A DNA stretch of 64,000 bases from Massilia aquatica. GTDB lineage: Bacteria; Pseudomonadota; Gammaproteobacteria; Burkholderiales; Burkholderiaceae_D. Within the stretch, counting starts at the first letter, position 1. Every line of letters starts with the position of its first letter. The position numbers and the translations under genes are program-made. Of this stretch, positions 1 to 10,447 are shown in pieces. Location of the stretch: contig NZ_VVIW01000019.1 of the NCBI RefSeq assembly GCF_011682045.1, positions 1-64,000 of the forward strand, in the 5' to 3' direction. Below the pieces are notes generated by a model that did not search any database, had not been told where the DNA came from, and saw only the letters and a list, made by a program, of their open reading frames with translations.

Positions 1-326
1 ACCGGCTATGCCAGCGAAGCAAAACCGGGACCGATCACCATGCTGCATGGGCTACAGCGCTTCGACAGCATGGTGCACGGCTGGAAACTTGCAAAAATGT
101 GGGCATAGCATAGCGCCTGCGCGGGGGAGACGGATTGTCGGTCAACGGTATTGTTCACCCGTGACGGGAGCGGCAGGCAAAAAAAATGCGCATCCGGAAA
201 TTCCGGACGCGCAAACAGGGGGTAGTCAATAAACCAGGCCGACCGGGTCGCGCCTGTTCTATTGCGGCACATTGTACATACATCGCGGCTGCCGCCACTT
301 ACATTTTTTGTATTGTTGTATCCGCG
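1..326. other. Left-edge stretch without a supported gene
   Basis: No reading frame here has a convincing start, ribosome binding site or protein-like composition on either strand. The only clear element is the hairpin with an A-run described separately at 179-212, which ends the minus-strand kinase transcript. The outer 170 bases may belong to the control region or tail of a neighbour outside the window. Confidence 0.5.
179..212 (-). terminator. Intrinsic terminator of the sensor kinase gene
   Basis: An inverted repeat (188-199 with 201-212, one mismatch) lies directly beside a run of eight A at 179-186. On the minus strand this reads as a GC-rich hairpin followed by eight T, the classic rho-independent layout. 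It sits about 115 bases after the kinase stop codon. Confidence 0.75.
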
Positions 327-1694
327 CTAATCTTCCAGCGCCGTCGCCTGGCTTTCCAGCGGAATCATCATCGCCAGCGTGGTCCCGCCGCCCGGCCGGC
401 TGTCGATCACCATCTGCCCGCCGAACACATCGACCCGTTCGCGGATCCCGCGCAGGCCGAACGAGGCCACCTTGGCCGCGTCGCCCGGCCCCATGCCGAC
501 CCCGTTGTCGACAATGGTGATGGTCAGGTATTCCATGCCGATATCGAGCCCCACCTCGACCCGGGTGGCCTTGGCGTGCCGCAAAATGTTGAGCAGGCAC
601 TCCTGGATGATGCGGAAAATGACATCGGTGCGGTGACTGTCCGGCAGCGGGCCGTCGCCTTCGGCCACCGTCAGCGAGGTGGCGATGCCGCTGCGCTTTT
701 CGAATTGCTGCACCAGCCACTCGGCCGCCGCCGGCAAGCCCAGGTCCAGGGTGCTCGGATGCAGGTCGTTCATGATCGCGCGCACCGAGCGGATGGTCAG
801 GTCGATGGTGTCGAGCACGTCGCCCACCTTGCGCTGGAGCAGCGGATGGCGCAGGCCTGCGCGCGCGTACAGCATTTCGACGTCGATCTTGAGCGCCATC
901 AGGTTCTGCCCCAGCTCGTCGTGGATGCCCTTGGCGATGCGCTTGCGCTCTTCTTCCTTGATCGTTTCCAGATGAGAACTGAGCTGGCGCAGCTCGCGGA
1001 ACGATTCGGCCAGCGCGTGCTCGGCCATCTGGCGCTCGGCCACTTCGATGCGCAGCTGGGCGTTGCTGCGCTCCAGCTCGGCAGTGCGCATGCGGATGCG
1101 CACTTCCAGGCCGATCTGCACCGCCGCCAGTTCCAGCTCGGCCGCCTTGCGTCCGCTGATGTCGGTCAGCATCAGCAGGGTACCCTCGGCTACGCCGTCG
1201 TCGCCCAGCATCGGGCGCCCGCTCACGATGGCCCAGCCGATCGTGCCGTCCACCCGGCGGTACGACAGGTCGTGGGTGCAGCCGACATGGGCGGCGTCGG
1301 CGCTGGTCATTTCGGCCAGGTCGCGGTGCGGATTGTCGCCCAGGAAGTCGTGGATCGGGCGCCCCAGCAGGATGCCGGGGGTGGCGCCGAACATCTGGGC
1401 CAGGCGCGCGTTGGCGAAGGTGGTGCGGGCCGCGCAGTCGAGCGTCCAGACGCCTTCGTGGGCGGTGTCGATGAAGTGCCGGTAGCGGCTCTGGGCACTG
1501 TTGCGCGCCATGGCCAGGGCGCGGATGCGCAGGCTGGCCACCAGCGCGGCGCCGGCCAGCGCAATGATGAGGGAGAGCAGCCAGCGCGGCACCGCGTGGG
1601 CGTCGCCCAGCGCGATCAGCGCCACCAGGAACGCCAGCACCAGGACGATGGCGGCTACGGTCAGGCAAAGCGACTCCACGCTCCACGTTTTCAT
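327..1694 (-). CDS. PAS-domain sensor histidine kinase (NarX/HisKA_3 type)
   Basis: Predicted 455-residue membrane sensor kinase. Two hydrophobic segments (about residues 9-30 and 37-58) are followed by a PAS domain (about 70-190), a coiled-coil linker and a HisKA_3 dimerisation region with the phospho-acceptor in ERKRIAKGIHDELGQ (His near 258). The HATPase domain has an N box (IIQECLLNILRHAK), DNGVGM and GLRGIRER. This architecture normally pairs with a LuxR-type response regulator, but none is adjacent: a terminator follows, so the partner is elsewhere or beyond the left edge. The ATG at 1694 is preferred over a GTG at 1700 because AGGGG lies seven bases upstream of it. The signal sensed is unknown. 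Confidence 0.88.
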   Translation of the reverse strand: MKTWSVESLCLTVAAIVLVLAFLVALIALGDAHAVPRWLLSLIIALAGAALVASLRIRALAMARNSAQSRYRHFIDTAHEGVWTLDCAARTTFANARLAQMFGATPGILLGRPIHDFLGDNPHRDLAEMTSADAAHVGCTHDLSYRRVDGTIGWAIVSGRPMLGDDGVAEGTLLMLTDISGRKAAELELAAVQIGLEVRIRMRTAELERSNAQLRIEVAERQMAEHALAESFRELRQLSSHLETIKEEERKRIAKGIHDELGQNLMALKIDVEMLYARAGLRHPLLQRKVGDVLDTIDLTIRSVRAIMNDLHPSTLDLGLPAAAEWLVQQFEKRSGIATSLTVAEGDGPLPDSHRTDVIFRIIQECLLNILRHAKATRVEVGLDIGMEYLTITIVDNGVGMGPGDAAKVASFGLRGIRERVDVFGGQMVIDSRPGGGTTLAMMIPLESQATALED

Positions 1695-1900
1695 GCGCAC
1701 ACCCCTCGTGTTTCAGACAGGTTGTTGGTCAGTTCATTCTATGCCAACTTTTTGGAAACAGTGCAATGTGTACAGGACAACGAATCCGGCGTATGCCCAT
1801 CGCATGGGGGTGTTGGAAATTCGACGCATGTGGGTTGTTGTTGCTCAGGGAACACTTTGCTGCCACACTCGGTGGACCACAACCACAATGCCAGGGTCCC

Positions 1901-2308
1901 ATGCCGATTCATCCGTTTTACCTCGCCCTGTTGCTCGCTGCCGCGCATGGTGGCGCTGTCGCCCAGGTGACCAAATGCACCGATGCAAGCGGTCGTACCA
2001 CGTACCAGAGCACCCCCTGCGCCGCAGCCCAGGGCGCCCGCGAGCAGAAAATGGCCACGCCTGCGCAGAAGTCCGGCAGTGCGCCAGCCCCGGCAGCGCC
2101 GGCGCCACCGGCCGAGATGGATGCCTTTAACGACAGGATGCGCGTGCGGATGTGCGAAGTACACCGCATCTCGCTCAAGCGCTTGAAGGAGTCCGACACC
2201 ATGCTGGTGCCGAACGGAAGTGGCAATGGGATTGTGAAGGCGGACCCGGCGCGCCGGGCAAGCGAAATCGCCCAGGCCGAGAAAAGAGTCGCAGACACCT
2301 GCAAATGA
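1901..2308 (+). CDS. Exported DUF4124 domain protein
   Basis: A 135-residue protein with a signal peptide ending near AVAQ, then a short DUF4124-like segment (VTKCTDASGRTTYQSTPC) with the typical two cysteines. A Pro/Ala linker and a helical C-terminal part containing two more cysteines follow. DUF4124 proteins are common periplasmic proteins of betaproteobacteria with no defined biochemical role. The start at 1901 is chosen because it begins the signal peptide; the frame is open upstream but that part has no protein-like character. It converges on ppc, with a GC hairpin between them. Confidence 0.78.
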   Translation: MPIHPFYLALLLAAAHGGAVAQVTKCTDASGRTTYQSTPCAAAQGAREQKMATPAQKSGSAPAPAAPAPPAEMDAFNDRMRVRMCEVHRISLKRLKESDTMLVPNGSGNGIVKADPARRASEIAQAEKRVADTCK

Positions 2309-2310
2309 CA

Positions 2311-2337
2311 GGCGGCGCCGCGTGCAGGCGCGCCGCC
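2311..2337. terminator. GC hairpin between convergent genes
   Basis: An 8-bp stem (GGCGGCGC at 2311-2318 with GCGCCGCC at 2330-2337) sits between the stop codons of the DUF4124 gene and ppc. There is no T-run on either side, so a termination role is plausible from position only. Confidence 0.4.
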
Positions 2338-2346
2338 CGGTAGCGC

Positions 2347-5166
2347 TTAACCCGTGTTGCGCAGGCCGGCCGCCACGCCGTTGATCGACAGGTGGATGCC
2401 GCGGTGGACCCGCTCGTCGACCTTGCCCGGTTCGCCCGACAGCGCGCGGTGGCGGTGGATCAGCTCGACCTGCAAGTGGTTCAGCGGATCGAGGTAGGCG
2501 AAGCGGTTCTGGATCGAGCGCGCCAGCAGCGGATTGCCGGCCAGGCGTTCGTGCGCGCCGGTGATCATTTCCAGGCAGCGCAGGGTGGTGCCGTGTTCCG
2601 CTGCAATGCGCTTGAAGATGCGCTCGCGCAGTTCCACGTCGGCCACCAGTCCGGCGTAGCGCGAGGCGATCGCCAGGTCGGTCTTGGCCAGCACCATGTC
2701 CATGTTCGAGAGCAGGGTGGCGAAGAACGGCCACTCCTTGAACATGGCTTGCAGGGTCGCGATTTTTTCGTCGCGCTTGCCTTCCTCGACCCACTGCGTG
2801 ATGGCCGAGCCGAAGCCGTACCAGCCCGGCAGCAGCAGGCGGCACTGGCCCCACGAAAAGCCCCACGGAATGGCGCGCAGGTCTTCGATGCGCTTGGTCG
2901 ACTTGCGCGAGGCCGGACGCGAACCGAGATTGAGTTCGGCGATTTCGGCGATCGGCGTGGCCGAGAAAAAGTAGTCGGTGAAGCCCGGCGTTTCGTAGAC
3001 CAGGTTGCGGTAAGCCTTGTAGGCGCGTTCGGACAGGTCGGCCATGATGGCTTCGAAGCCACCCAGGCGCTGGGCCTTGGCGCCTTCGGGCGCATGCGGC
3101 ATCAGGCTCGCCTCAAGCGTGGCGGCGACCAGCAGTTCCAGGTTGCGGCGGCCGATTTCGGCGTTCGAAAACTTGGAGGCGATGATTTCGCCCTGTTCGG
3201 TCAGGCGGATCTGGCCATTGACGGTACCCGGCGGCTGCGCCAGGATCGCCTCGTACGACGGCCCGCCGCCGCGCCCGACCGTGCCGCCGCGGCCGTGGAA
3301 CAGGCGCAGCTTGACGCCGGCATCCGCGAACACCTTGACCAGGTGGATTTCGGCCTTGTACAGCTCCCAGTTGGAGGTGAGGAAGCCGCCGTCCTTGTTC
3401 GAGTCGGAGTAGCCGAGCATGACTTCCTGCAGCTGGCCCTGGTGCGCGATCAGTTCTTTGACCAGCGGCAGCGCCATCCACTCGTGCATGATGCCGGCCG
3501 CGCGCTGCAGGTCGGGAATCGTCTCAAAAAGAGGAATGACCATGGCGTCGAGCTGCTTGTCGCGCGCGCGCAGCAGGCCCGTTTCCTTTTGCAGCAGCAG
3601 TACTTCGAGCAGGTCGGACACGGTCTCGGTGTGCGAGATGATGTAGTTGCGGATCGCGCGCTTGCCGTAGCGCTGGCGGATATCCTTGGCCGCGCGCAGG
3701 ATCGCCAGTTCGGATGCGGTCTCCTCGCTCAGTTCCGCGTACGGCGAATACAGCAGGCGCGGTTGCGCCAGTTCGGCCAGCAGCAGTTGCACTTTCTGTT
3801 CTTCGGTCAGCCTGGTGTAGTCGGCTTCGACGCCGGCGCCGGCGAACAGTTCGGCCAGCACCCGTTCGTGCACATCCGAGGTCTGGCGCATGTCGAGCGA
3901 GGCCAGGTGAAAACCGAAGATGGCGGCGGCGCGCTGCAGCGTGGCCAGGCGCGGCTTGACCAGCAGCTGGCCGTGATTGGCGCGCAGCGAGTCGGCCAGC
4001 ACGGCCAGGTCGGCGCAGAAGTGAAAGGCGTCAAGGTACGGCGCGGCATGGCCGACTTCCTTACGCAGGATGTTGGTCGCGCCCAGCGCACGGGCGGTGG
4101 CGGCCAGGCGCGCGTAGATGCCGATCAGGGCGCGCCGGTATGGCTCGTCGCTGCGGTGCGGCGACTGGTCGGGCGAGGCGTCAGCCAGCGCTTGCAGGGC
4201 GCCGCTGGCGCCGACCATCAGCGTCGAAATCGACAGCTCGGCGCCGAGCGCGTGCACTTCGTCGAGGTAGAAGTCGAGGATGGTGGTGGCGTGGCGCACC
4301 AGCGCCTGCTGCATGGTGCCGGCGTTGACGTTCGGGTTGCCATCGCGGTCGCCGCCGATCCAGCTGCCCATCTGGACGTAGGAGTTGTGGGTAAGCGCTG
4401 TGTCGGGACTGCCGCCATCCGGATAGTGCGCGGCGATTTCTTCTTCGATGTCGTCGTACAGGCCGGGCAGCTCGTGCAGGAAGGTGATGCGGTAGTACGA
4501 CAGGGCGTTGTCGATTTCGTCGGCCACGGTCAGCTTGGAGTAGCGCAGCATGCGCGTCTGCCACAGGGTGGCGATGCGTGAGTGCAGCAGCGCCATGTTG
4601 GCCACCCGTTCGCGCGGGGTGAGCGGCAGGTCGCGTTCGGCCAGGAGGCGCGCGATGTCATGCTCGGCGTCGAGAATGCTCTTGCGCTGCACTTCGGTCG
4701 GGTGGGCCGTGAGGACCGGCGCGATCAGGGCCTCGCCGAAAAAGGTGCGCACGGTGTCGCTGGCCACGCCGGCAGCTTTCAGCTTGGACAGCGCGAAGCT
4801 CACGCTGCCCTGTTGCGGCGCCGAGCCGGCCAGCAGGTGGGCGCGGCGGCGGCGGATGTGGTGCTGGTCTTCGGCGATGTTGGCCAGGTGCGAAAAATAC
4901 GAAAATGCGCGCACCACCGAAATGGTCTGCTCGCGCGAGAGCTTGTGCAGCAGGGCGGTCAGGTCTTCGCCGGCCTGGGCGTCGTCTTCGCGCCGGAAGC
5001 GCACCGCCGTCTGGCGGATGGTCTCGACGACATCGAAGACGGCTTCCCCTTCCTGGTCGCGCAGCACGTCGCCGAGCAGGCGGCCGAGCAGGCGGATATC
5101 TTCTTTCAGCGGGGCGTCCTTGTCGAGGACTGGCGGGTTTTCTTGTGCAGCGGATGAATTTACCAT
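2347..5166 (-). CDS. ppc: Phosphoenolpyruvate carboxylase
   Basis: A full-length 939-residue PEP carboxylase, which makes oxaloacetate from PEP and bicarbonate to refill the TCA cycle. Visible signatures are the catalytic-histidine motif HPTEVQRKS (His 155), [10 protein letters not shown] near residue 584, the [14 protein letters not shown] loop near residue 622 and the conserved C-terminal RNTG. The start at 5166 (MVNSSAAQ) gives the usual length; the frame stays open about 100 codons further upstream into the hemC promoter region, but that part is not protein-like. It is divergent from hemC, with a 127-base gap that must hold both promoters. Confidence 0.97.
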   Translation of the reverse strand: MVNSSAAQENPPVLDKDAPLKEDIRLLGRLLGDVLRDQEGEAVFDVVETIRQTAVRFRREDDAQAGEDLTALLHKLSREQTISVVRAFSYFSHLANIAEDQHHIRRRRAHLLAGSAPQQGSVSFALSKLKAAGVASDTVRTFFGEALIAPVLTAHPTEVQRKSILDAEHDIARLLAERDLPLTPRERVANMALLHSRIATLWQTRMLRYSKLTVADEIDNALSYYRITFLHELPGLYDDIEEEIAAHYPDGGSPDTALTHNSYVQMGSWIGGDRDGNPNVNAGTMQQALVRHATTILDFYLDEVHALGAELSISTLMVGASGALQALADASPDQSPHRSDEPYRRALIGIYARLAATARALGATNILRKEVGHAAPYLDAFHFCADLAVLADSLRANHGQLLVKPRLATLQRAAAIFGFHLASLDMRQTSDVHERVLAELFAGAGVEADYTRLTEEQKVQLLLAELAQPRLLYSPYAELSEETASELAILRAAKDIRQRYGKRAIRNYIISHTETVSDLLEVLLLQKETGLLRARDKQLDAMVIPLFETIPDLQRAAGIMHEWMALPLVKELIAHQGQLQEVMLGYSDSNKDGGFLTSNWELYKAEIHLVKVFADAGVKLRLFHGRGGTVGRGGGPSYEAILAQPPGTVNGQIRLTEQGEIIASKFSNAEIGRRNLELLVAATLEASLMPHAPEGAKAQRLGGFEAIMADLSERAYKAYRNLVYETPGFTDYFFSATPIAEIAELNLGSRPASRKSTKRIEDLRAIPWGFSWGQCRLLLPGWYGFGSAITQWVEEGKRDEKIATLQAMFKEWPFFATLLSNMDMVLAKTDLAIASRYAGLVADVELRERIFKRIAAEHGTTLRCLEMITGAHERLAGNPLLARSIQNRFAYLDPLNHLQVELIHRHRALSGEPGKVDERVHRGIHLSINGVAAGLRNTG

Positions 5167-5293
5167 GTTGGACCACAGAGTTAAAGTTGGTGCAAAGGCT
5201 TCTGGCCAGGTTCTGCAAAGGGGACGCATGATAAAATTTGTGATCTTATGCATGTGCCGATGACTGCCATAACCGGTTTGAGGTTTTACGACA

Positions 5294-6358
5294 GTGAAAG
5301 AATCCGTTTTGAAAGCAACTGAATTGACTGGTACGCCTTCGCGTCCGCAGCAGCCCTCCAAGCTCATTATCGCTTCGCGTGAAAGCCGGCTTGCCATGTG
5401 GCAGGCCGAGCATGTTCGCGCGCAATTATCTTTATTATATCCGCAGTGCAGCATCGAGATTCTGGGAATGACCACCCGCGGCGATCAGATCCTGGACCGT
5501 ACTTTATCAAAGGTCGGCGGCAAGGGTCTGTTCGTCAAGGAACTCGAGGTGGCCATGGCCGAAGGACGCGCCGACCTGGCCGTGCATTCGCTCAAGGACG
5601 TGCCGATGGACTTGCCGGAAGGCTTTGAACTGGCCGCCGTGCTGGAACGGGAAGATCCGCGCGACGCCTTCGTGTCGAACGATTTCGGCAGCCTGGACGA
5701 GCTGCCGCCGGGCGCGGTGGTGGGCACCAGCAGCCTGCGCCGCCAGTCGCTGATCGCGGCGCGCTACCCGCACCTGGTCATCAAGCCGCTGCGCGGCAAT
5801 CTCGATACGCGCCTGGGCAAGCTCGATCGCGGCGATTATGCGGCCATCATCCTGGCTGCGGCCGGGCTCAAGCGCCTGGGGCTGCCGCAGCGCATCCGTT
5901 CGCTGATGGACCCGGCGCACTCGCTGCCGGCGGCCGGGCAGGGCGCGATGGCGATCGAAATTGTTTCGGGCCGCACCAACGGCATCGACCTGCGCGAGGT
6001 GCTGGCGCCCCTGAACCACGTGCCGACGGCGCAGCGGGTGGCGGCCGAGCGCAAGGTGTCGAAGGTATTCGGCGGCAGCTGCCAGATTCCCCTGGCCGCG
6101 TTCGCCACCATCGACGGCGGCGTGATGCACCTGCGCGCCATGGTGGCCACGCCGGACGGCAAGCGCAGCGCGCACGCCGAACTGCGCGGCCCGGCCGATG
6201 ATCCTGAACTGCTCGGCCAGCAAGTGTCGGACCTGCTCGACACCCAGGACGCGCGCGCGATCCTGGCCGAGTGCAAGGCCGATGCCGCCGCCGCCGATGA
6301 CGCCGCCGGCGCCGCCGCCGCGCCGGCAGCACCCGCCGTACCAGCCGCCGATGCCTGA
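5294..6358 (+). CDS. hemC: Hydroxymethylbilane synthase (porphobilinogen deaminase)
   Basis: Polymerises four porphobilinogen molecules into hydroxymethylbilane in tetrapyrrole synthesis. The 354-residue protein shows the substrate-binding segments ([32 protein letters not shown]) and the dipyrromethane-cofactor cysteine in [12 protein letters not shown] near residue 263. It is longer than the typical ~310 residues because of an Ala/Pro/Asp-rich C-terminal tail of about 35 residues, probably disordered. The start is a GTG at 5294 with GAGG about ten bases upstream. The stop overlaps the hemD start by eight bases, so translation of the two is likely coupled. Confidence 0.96.
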   Translation: MKESVLKATELTGTPSRPQQPSKLIIASRESRLAMWQAEHVRAQLSLLYPQCSIEILGMTTRGDQILDRTLSKVGGKGLFVKELEVAMAEGRADLAVHSLKDVPMDLPEGFELAAVLEREDPRDAFVSNDFGSLDELPPGAVVGTSSLRRQSLIAARYPHLVIKPLRGNLDTRLGKLDRGDYAAIILAAAGLKRLGLPQRIRSLMDPAHSLPAAGQGAMAIEIVSGRTNGIDLREVLAPLNHVPTAQRVAAERKVSKVFGGSCQIPLAAFATIDGGVMHLRAMVATPDGKRSAHAELRGPADDPELLGQQVSDLLDTQDARAILAECKADAAAADDAAGAAAAPAAPAVPAADA

Positions 6359-7121
6359 TCCCGTCATCATCACCCGTCCGCTGGCGCAAGCCGGCGCGCT
6401 GGCCGAGCAGGTGACGGCGCTCGGGCGCGAGGCGGTGCTGTTGCCGCTGCTGGAGATTGCGCCGCTGGACGACCAGGGCCCGCTCAAGGCGGCGCTGGCC
6501 GGCATGCACGACTGCGCCATGGTGGCCTTCGTCTCGCCCAATGCGATCGATGCGGCGTTCGCCCACATCACCGTGTGGCCGACCTGGGTCACGCTGGCGG
6601 TGCTGGGCGAGGGCAGCCGCGCGGCGCTGGAACGGCACGGCATCAACAACAACACGGCAACCATCGTCAGCCCGCGCGACCCGACCCGCAGCGACTCGGA
6701 AAACCTGCTCGAGACGCTCGACCTGGCGGCCCTGGCCGGCCAGAAAGTGCTGATCGTGCGTGGCGAAAGCGGGCGCGAGCTGATGGCCGACGGCCTGCGC
6801 GCGGCCGGCGTGATCGTCGCCACCGTGCCGGCCTACCGGCGCAGCGTGCCGCTGCTGACGGAGGCGCTGGCGCAGCAGCTGCGTACGCTTTTGCAGGGTG
6901 AGAACGACTGGATCATCACCAGTTCCGAAGCCCTGCGCGGACTGGTGGCGCTGGTGGCGCAACTGGGCGAACCGGCCCTTGTGGAAAAAATGCAACAACA
7001 GCACGTGATCGTGCCGCACGCCCGTATTGCCGAAACGGCAAGCTCGCTGGGCCTGGTGCGATTGACGCTGTGCGGATCAGGCGACGAACGTTTGCTTGCC
7101 GCGTTACAATCACGAGCATGA
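6351..7121 (+). CDS. hemD: Uroporphyrinogen-III synthase
   Basis: A 256-residue HemD-family protein that cyclises hydroxymethylbilane to uroporphyrinogen III with inversion of ring D. The family is poorly conserved. Support comes from the N-terminal [17 protein letters not shown] segment, the two-lobe length, the internal ...[11 protein letters not shown] and [12 protein letters not shown] segments, and its position between hemC and hemX. The ATG at 6351 overlaps the hemC stop, and the stop overlaps the next start (ATGA). Confidence 0.93.
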   Translation: MPDPVIITRPLAQAGALAEQVTALGREAVLLPLLEIAPLDDQGPLKAALAGMHDCAMVAFVSPNAIDAAFAHITVWPTWVTLAVLGEGSRAALERHGINNNTATIVSPRDPTRSDSENLLETLDLAALAGQKVLIVRGESGRELMADGLRAAGVIVATVPAYRRSVPLLTEALAQQLRTLLQGENDWIITSSEALRGLVALVAQLGEPALVEKMQQQHVIVPHARIAETASSLGLVRLTLCGSGDERLLAALQSRA

Positions 7122-8326
7122 ACGAATTGCCTACATTACCTGAACACAACGCAGCGCCCGGCGCTGCACCCCAGCCGGCTCCCGCGGACCAGTACAGTGC
7201 GCCGCAGGCGCGCGCCTCGCGTGGCGAGAGCATGGGCGAAATCCTGCAGCGTCCGATGACGGTGGTGGTGATCCTGCTGGCGCTGCTGCTGGCTGCGCAC
7301 GCCTGGTCGACGCGCAGCAATCTGCTCAAATTGCGCATGGAAATGGCCAATCGCCTGCAAAAGGGCGAAGTGGTCAATACCGAAACGAGCGTGCTGGCGC
7401 GCACCGTGCAAGACCAGACCAAGGATTTGCAGGCCAAGGTGGGCCAGCTCGAAAACCGCCAGGTCGAAGCCCAGAGCCAGCAACTGGCGCTGGAACAGCT
7501 GTACCAGGATCTGTCGAAGAATCGCGATGAATGGGCGCTGGCCGAAATCGAACAGGTGCTCTCGACCGCCAGCCAGCAGTTGCAACTGGCCGGCAATGTG
7601 CAGGGCGCGCTGATCGCGCTGCAAAACGCCGACCGTTCGCTGTCGCGCTCGGACAAACCGCAATTCATCACGATCCGGCGCGCCATCGCGGGCGATATCG
7701 ACAAGCTCAAGGCCCTGCCGGCGCTGGACCTGACCGGCGTGGCGCTGCGCCTTGACAACGTGATTACCCAGGTCAATACCCTGCCGATGCTGGCCGACGA
7801 ACAACCGGCGCTGCCGGCCAGGGCGGCCAAGGTGGCGGCCGCGCCGGTGGCTGCGCCGGTGACCGTCAAAGCGCGCGTCGCCGGTGCTGCCGGTGCTGCC
7901 AGTGCGGCCGATGCGCTCGTGGTCCCGGTCGTGGCCAGGGATACCATGCTCGACAAGGTGCAGGACGTGTGGCAGAGCTGGACTGGCGAAATGTGGGATG
8001 AAATGCGCCAGCTGATCCGCGTGCGCCGCGTCGACACGCCGGAAGCGCTGATGCTCTCGCCTTCGGAAACCTATTTTGTGCGCGAAAACGTCAAGCTGCG
8101 CCTGTTGAACGCGCGCATGGCGCTGCTGGCGAGGAACGAAGTGGCATTCCGCAACGACCTGGTGGCGGCGCAGGAAGCGCTCACCAAGTATTTCGACACG
8201 CGCGCCGGCAGCACCCAGACCGCGCAAGCGCTGCTGCGCCAGGTCCAGGCCAGCAATCTCGCGATCGAGATGCCATCCCTGTCCGACAGCCTGAACGCCG
8301 TGCGCAACTACAAGGCGAAGCCATAA
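7118..8326 (+). CDS. hemX: HemX family protein (annotated uroporphyrinogen-III C-methyltransferase)
   Basis: A 402-residue bitopic inner-membrane protein with a Pro/Ala-rich cytoplasmic N-terminus, one transmembrane helix (about residues 45-63, MTVVVILLALLLAAHAW), then a coiled coil rich in Gln/Glu and a helical periplasmic HemX domain (LAEIEQVLSTASQQLQLAG onward). HemX proteins are often labelled uroporphyrinogen methyltransferase, but no SAM-methyltransferase motifs are visible here. A scaffold or regulatory role in haem synthesis is more likely (inference). The start overlaps the hemD stop as ATGA. Confidence 0.92.
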   Translation: MNELPTLPEHNAAPGAAPQPAPADQYSAPQARASRGESMGEILQRPMTVVVILLALLLAAHAWSTRSNLLKLRMEMANRLQKGEVVNTETSVLARTVQDQTKDLQAKVGQLENRQVEAQSQQLALEQLYQDLSKNRDEWALAEIEQVLSTASQQLQLAGNVQGALIALQNADRSLSRSDKPQFITIRRAIAGDIDKLKALPALDLTGVALRLDNVITQVNTLPMLADEQPALPARAAKVAAAPVAAPVTVKARVAGAAGAASAADALVVPVVARDTMLDKVQDVWQSWTGEMWDEMRQLIRVRRVDTPEALMLSPSETYFVRENVKLRLLNARMALLARNEVAFRNDLVAAQEALTKYFDTRAGSTQTAQALLRQVQASNLAIEMPSLSDSLNAVRNYKAKP

Positions 8327-8327
8327 C

Positions 8328-9524
8328 ATGCGTCTTCTTCTCTGGTTAGTCGCGCTGATGGCAGCGGCCATCGGCATTGCCGTGACGGCACGCTTCAATC
8401 CCGGCAACGTGGTGTTTTTCTACCCGCCGCACCGGATCGACATGTCGCTCAATTTCTTCGTGGTGGTCGTGGCGCTGCTGTTTTTGGTGGTGTACGCGCT
8501 GCTGCGCGCTTCACGCGCCACCTTCGGCATGCCGGCCAAGGTCGCCGCGTACCGCAAGAGCAAACGCGAACGCGATGGCAACAAGGGCTTGCGCGATGCG
8601 CTCAAGGCCTTGTTCGAAGGCCGCTTCGGGCACGCCGAAAAAGCCGCCATGCGCGCCGCCGAACTGCCCGAAAATGCCGGTATCGCGGCCCTGATCGGCG
8701 CCCGCGCCGCGCACCGCATGCGCCAGGGCGCGCGGCGCGACAACTGGCTGGCCGGCGTGGTGCACGACAACGCGCTGAAAACCGCGCGCCTGATGACCAT
8801 GACCGAACTGCTGGTCGACGACCACCAGCCGCACGCGGCGCTCGACGCCGTGGCCGAACTCAATGCCAGCGGCACGCGCCACATCCACGCGCTGCAATGG
8901 TCGATGAAAGCGCACCAGCAAGCCAAGAACTGGCCGGAAGTGCTGCGCCTGGTGCGTTCGCTCGACAAGCACAAGGCGCTGCATCCGGCCTTGTCGGCAC
9001 GGCTGCGCGAGCTGGCGTACGATGCCTTGCTGTCCGACACTTCGCACGACGCCGAATCGATCCTGCGCGTATGGTCGACCGTGCCCACCGCCGACCGGGT
9101 CAAACCGTACGTGGCGGCGCGCGCCGCTGCGGCCTTGAATGCGCGCGGCTTGCACGATGAAGCGCGCGCCAGCGCCGAGGAAGCGCTGCGCGCCGACTGG
9201 GACGACCGCGTGGTGCGCGCCTACCGCGAGTCGGCCGCGCAGTCGGGCTCGCCCGCGCTGCTGGCCCAGATCGAGCATTGCGAAGCGTGGATGAAACAGC
9301 GTCCGACCGACGCGGAACTGGCGCTGACCCTCGGTTCGCTGTGCCTGAAACAGAAACTGTGGGGCAAGGCGCAGCGTTACCTGGAACAGGCCTTGTCGGA
9401 CGCGACCGAGCCGCGCATGGTGCGCGAGGCGCACTTGAAGCTGGCGCAGATGCATGAGGCGCTCGGCCAGCAGGAAGAAGCGAACGCGCATTTCAGGCAG
9501 TGTGCGCTGGCGAGTATTTTGTGA
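8328..9524 (+). CDS. hemY: HemY family haem-biosynthesis-associated protein
   Basis: A 398-residue inner-membrane protein with two N-terminal helices (about residues 3-20 and 38-60), the HemY_N region (ARFNPGNVVFFYPPHRIDMS) and a long TPR-like helical tail ending in LKLAQMHEALGQQEEAN. This is the proteobacterial HemY that follows HemX, not the protoporphyrinogen oxidase of the same name. It begins one base after the hemX stop and is the last gene of hemCDXY. Confidence 0.93.
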   Translation: MRLLLWLVALMAAAIGIAVTARFNPGNVVFFYPPHRIDMSLNFFVVVVALLFLVVYALLRASRATFGMPAKVAAYRKSKRERDGNKGLRDALKALFEGRFGHAEKAAMRAAELPENAGIAALIGARAAHRMRQGARRDNWLAGVVHDNALKTARLMTMTELLVDDHQPHAALDAVAELNASGTRHIHALQWSMKAHQQAKNWPEVLRLVRSLDKHKALHPALSARLRELAYDALLSDTSHDAESILRVWSTVPTADRVKPYVAARAAAALNARGLHDEARASAEEALRADWDDRVVRAYRESAAQSGSPALLAQIEHCEAWMKQRPTDAELALTLGSLCLKQKLWGKAQRYLEQALSDATEPRMVREAHLKLAQMHEALGQQEEANAHFRQCALASIL

Positions 9525-9810
9525 TTCGGCAATCGGGCACGACGACCTTCTACCGCTAGCCTGGAAACCGTCGTCTCCGGCACTGCGGAACCCGACTCCC
9601 CGTCGAGGGCCGCCTTGGCGCGGGGACGACGTCTTGAGGTGAGTGGTGCTGCGTAGTCCGCCGCATATTACCCGCTAGCCGATCTCTTCCGTCGTATCAC
9701 CCTCATTCACCAACATCCTTACGCGGTCCCCGCTTGCTGCAATGCACAAGCCTACGTGAAATTTCGTTATAATGTCGGCCATCGACCCCTCAGCAATCTA
9801 AGGATATCCC
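9525..9810. other. Gap between hemY and ppa with an inverted repeat
   Basis: No gene is visible. CGTCGTCTCC at 9569-9578 can pair with GGGGACGACG at 9622-9631 around a 43-base loop, suggesting a structured transcript end or a small dispersed repeat after hemY. The 3' part holds the ppa promoter. Confidence 0.4.
9768..9773 (+). promoter_or_regulatory. Consensus -10 box upstream of ppa
   Basis: A perfect TATAAT 38 bases before the ppa start codon. No equally good -35 hexamer is seen at 16-18 bases, so only the -10 element is claimed. Confidence 0.55.
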
Positions 9811-10356
9811 ATGAGTTTGAATAAAGTCTCCTCCGGCCGCGACGTGCCGAACGATTTCAACGTGATTATCGAAATCCCGATGAATGCCGATCCGATCAAG
9901 TACGAAGTGGACAAGGAATCGGGCGCGATTTTCGTTGACCGTTTCATGGGTACCGCCATGCACTACCCGTGCAACTACGGCTATGTGCCGAACACCATCG
10001 CCGATGATGGCGACCCGTGCGATGTGCTGGTCATTACCCCGTTCCCGCTGATTCCTGGTGTCGTGGTCCGTTGCCGCGCCATCGGCGTGCTGAAAATGAC
10101 CGACGAAGCCGGCGGCGACGCCAAGGTACTGGCCGTTCCTGTCGATAAGATCCTGCCGATCTACAAGCACTGGCAGAAGCCGGAAGACATGAACGAACTG
10201 CGCCTGCAGCAGATCCAGCACTTCTTCGAGCACTACAAAGACCTGGAGCCAGGCAAGTGGGTCAAGATCGAAGGCTGGGGCGGTCCCGAGGATGCCAAGG
10301 CGGAAATCATGGGCGGCATCGCCGCTTACGATAAAGACATCGCCGCCAAGGCGTAA
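9811..10356 (+). CDS. ppa: Inorganic pyrophosphatase (family I)
   Basis: Hydrolyses pyrophosphate to phosphate in the cytoplasm, pulling biosynthetic reactions forward. The 181-residue length is usual for bacterial hexameric enzymes. The metal-binding signature is present ([10 protein letters not shown]), with GAIFVDRF and [11 protein letters not shown] upstream. The start is preceded by AAGGATATCCC. It appears monocistronic: a near-consensus -10 lies upstream and a strong hairpin lies 46 bases after the stop. Confidence 0.97.
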   Translation: MSLNKVSSGRDVPNDFNVIIEIPMNADPIKYEVDKESGAIFVDRFMGTAMHYPCNYGYVPNTIADDGDPCDVLVITPFPLIPGVVVRCRAIGVLKMTDEAGGDAKVLAVPVDKILPIYKHWQKPEDMNELRLQQIQHFFEHYKDLEPGKWVKIEGWGGPEDAKAEIMGGIAAYDKDIAAKA

Positions 10357-10401
10357 GCCTGCATCCGCCGCTGCCATTGGCAAGGGCGGGTTCTGGTAGT
10401 A

Positions 10402-10431
10402 CACAACGCGCTCCCCAAGGAGCGCGTTGTG
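10402..10431. terminator. Bidirectional hairpin terminator
   Basis: A perfect 13-bp stem (10402-10414 with 10419-10431) with a CCAA loop separates ppa (plus) from the convergent metalloprotease gene (minus). The T-tracts are weak on both sides, but stem strength and position support termination. Confidence 0.7.
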
Positions 10432-10447
10432 CGTTTACAGCGCCGTC

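Noticed and set aside
186-1970. 594-codon open frame on the plus strand
   Set aside because: It is the antisense shadow of the PAS sensor kinase: His/Arg/Gln-rich composition, no ribosome binding site, and the opposite strand has full domain content.
2392-4581. 729-codon open frame on the plus strand
   Set aside because: Antisense shadow of ppc caused by high GC at third codon positions; no recognisable motif.
5167-5293. Riboswitch or defined promoter boxes between ppc and hemC
   Set aside because: The gap is AT-richer in the middle, but no convincing -35/-10 pair or conserved RNA structure could be picked by eye for either gene.
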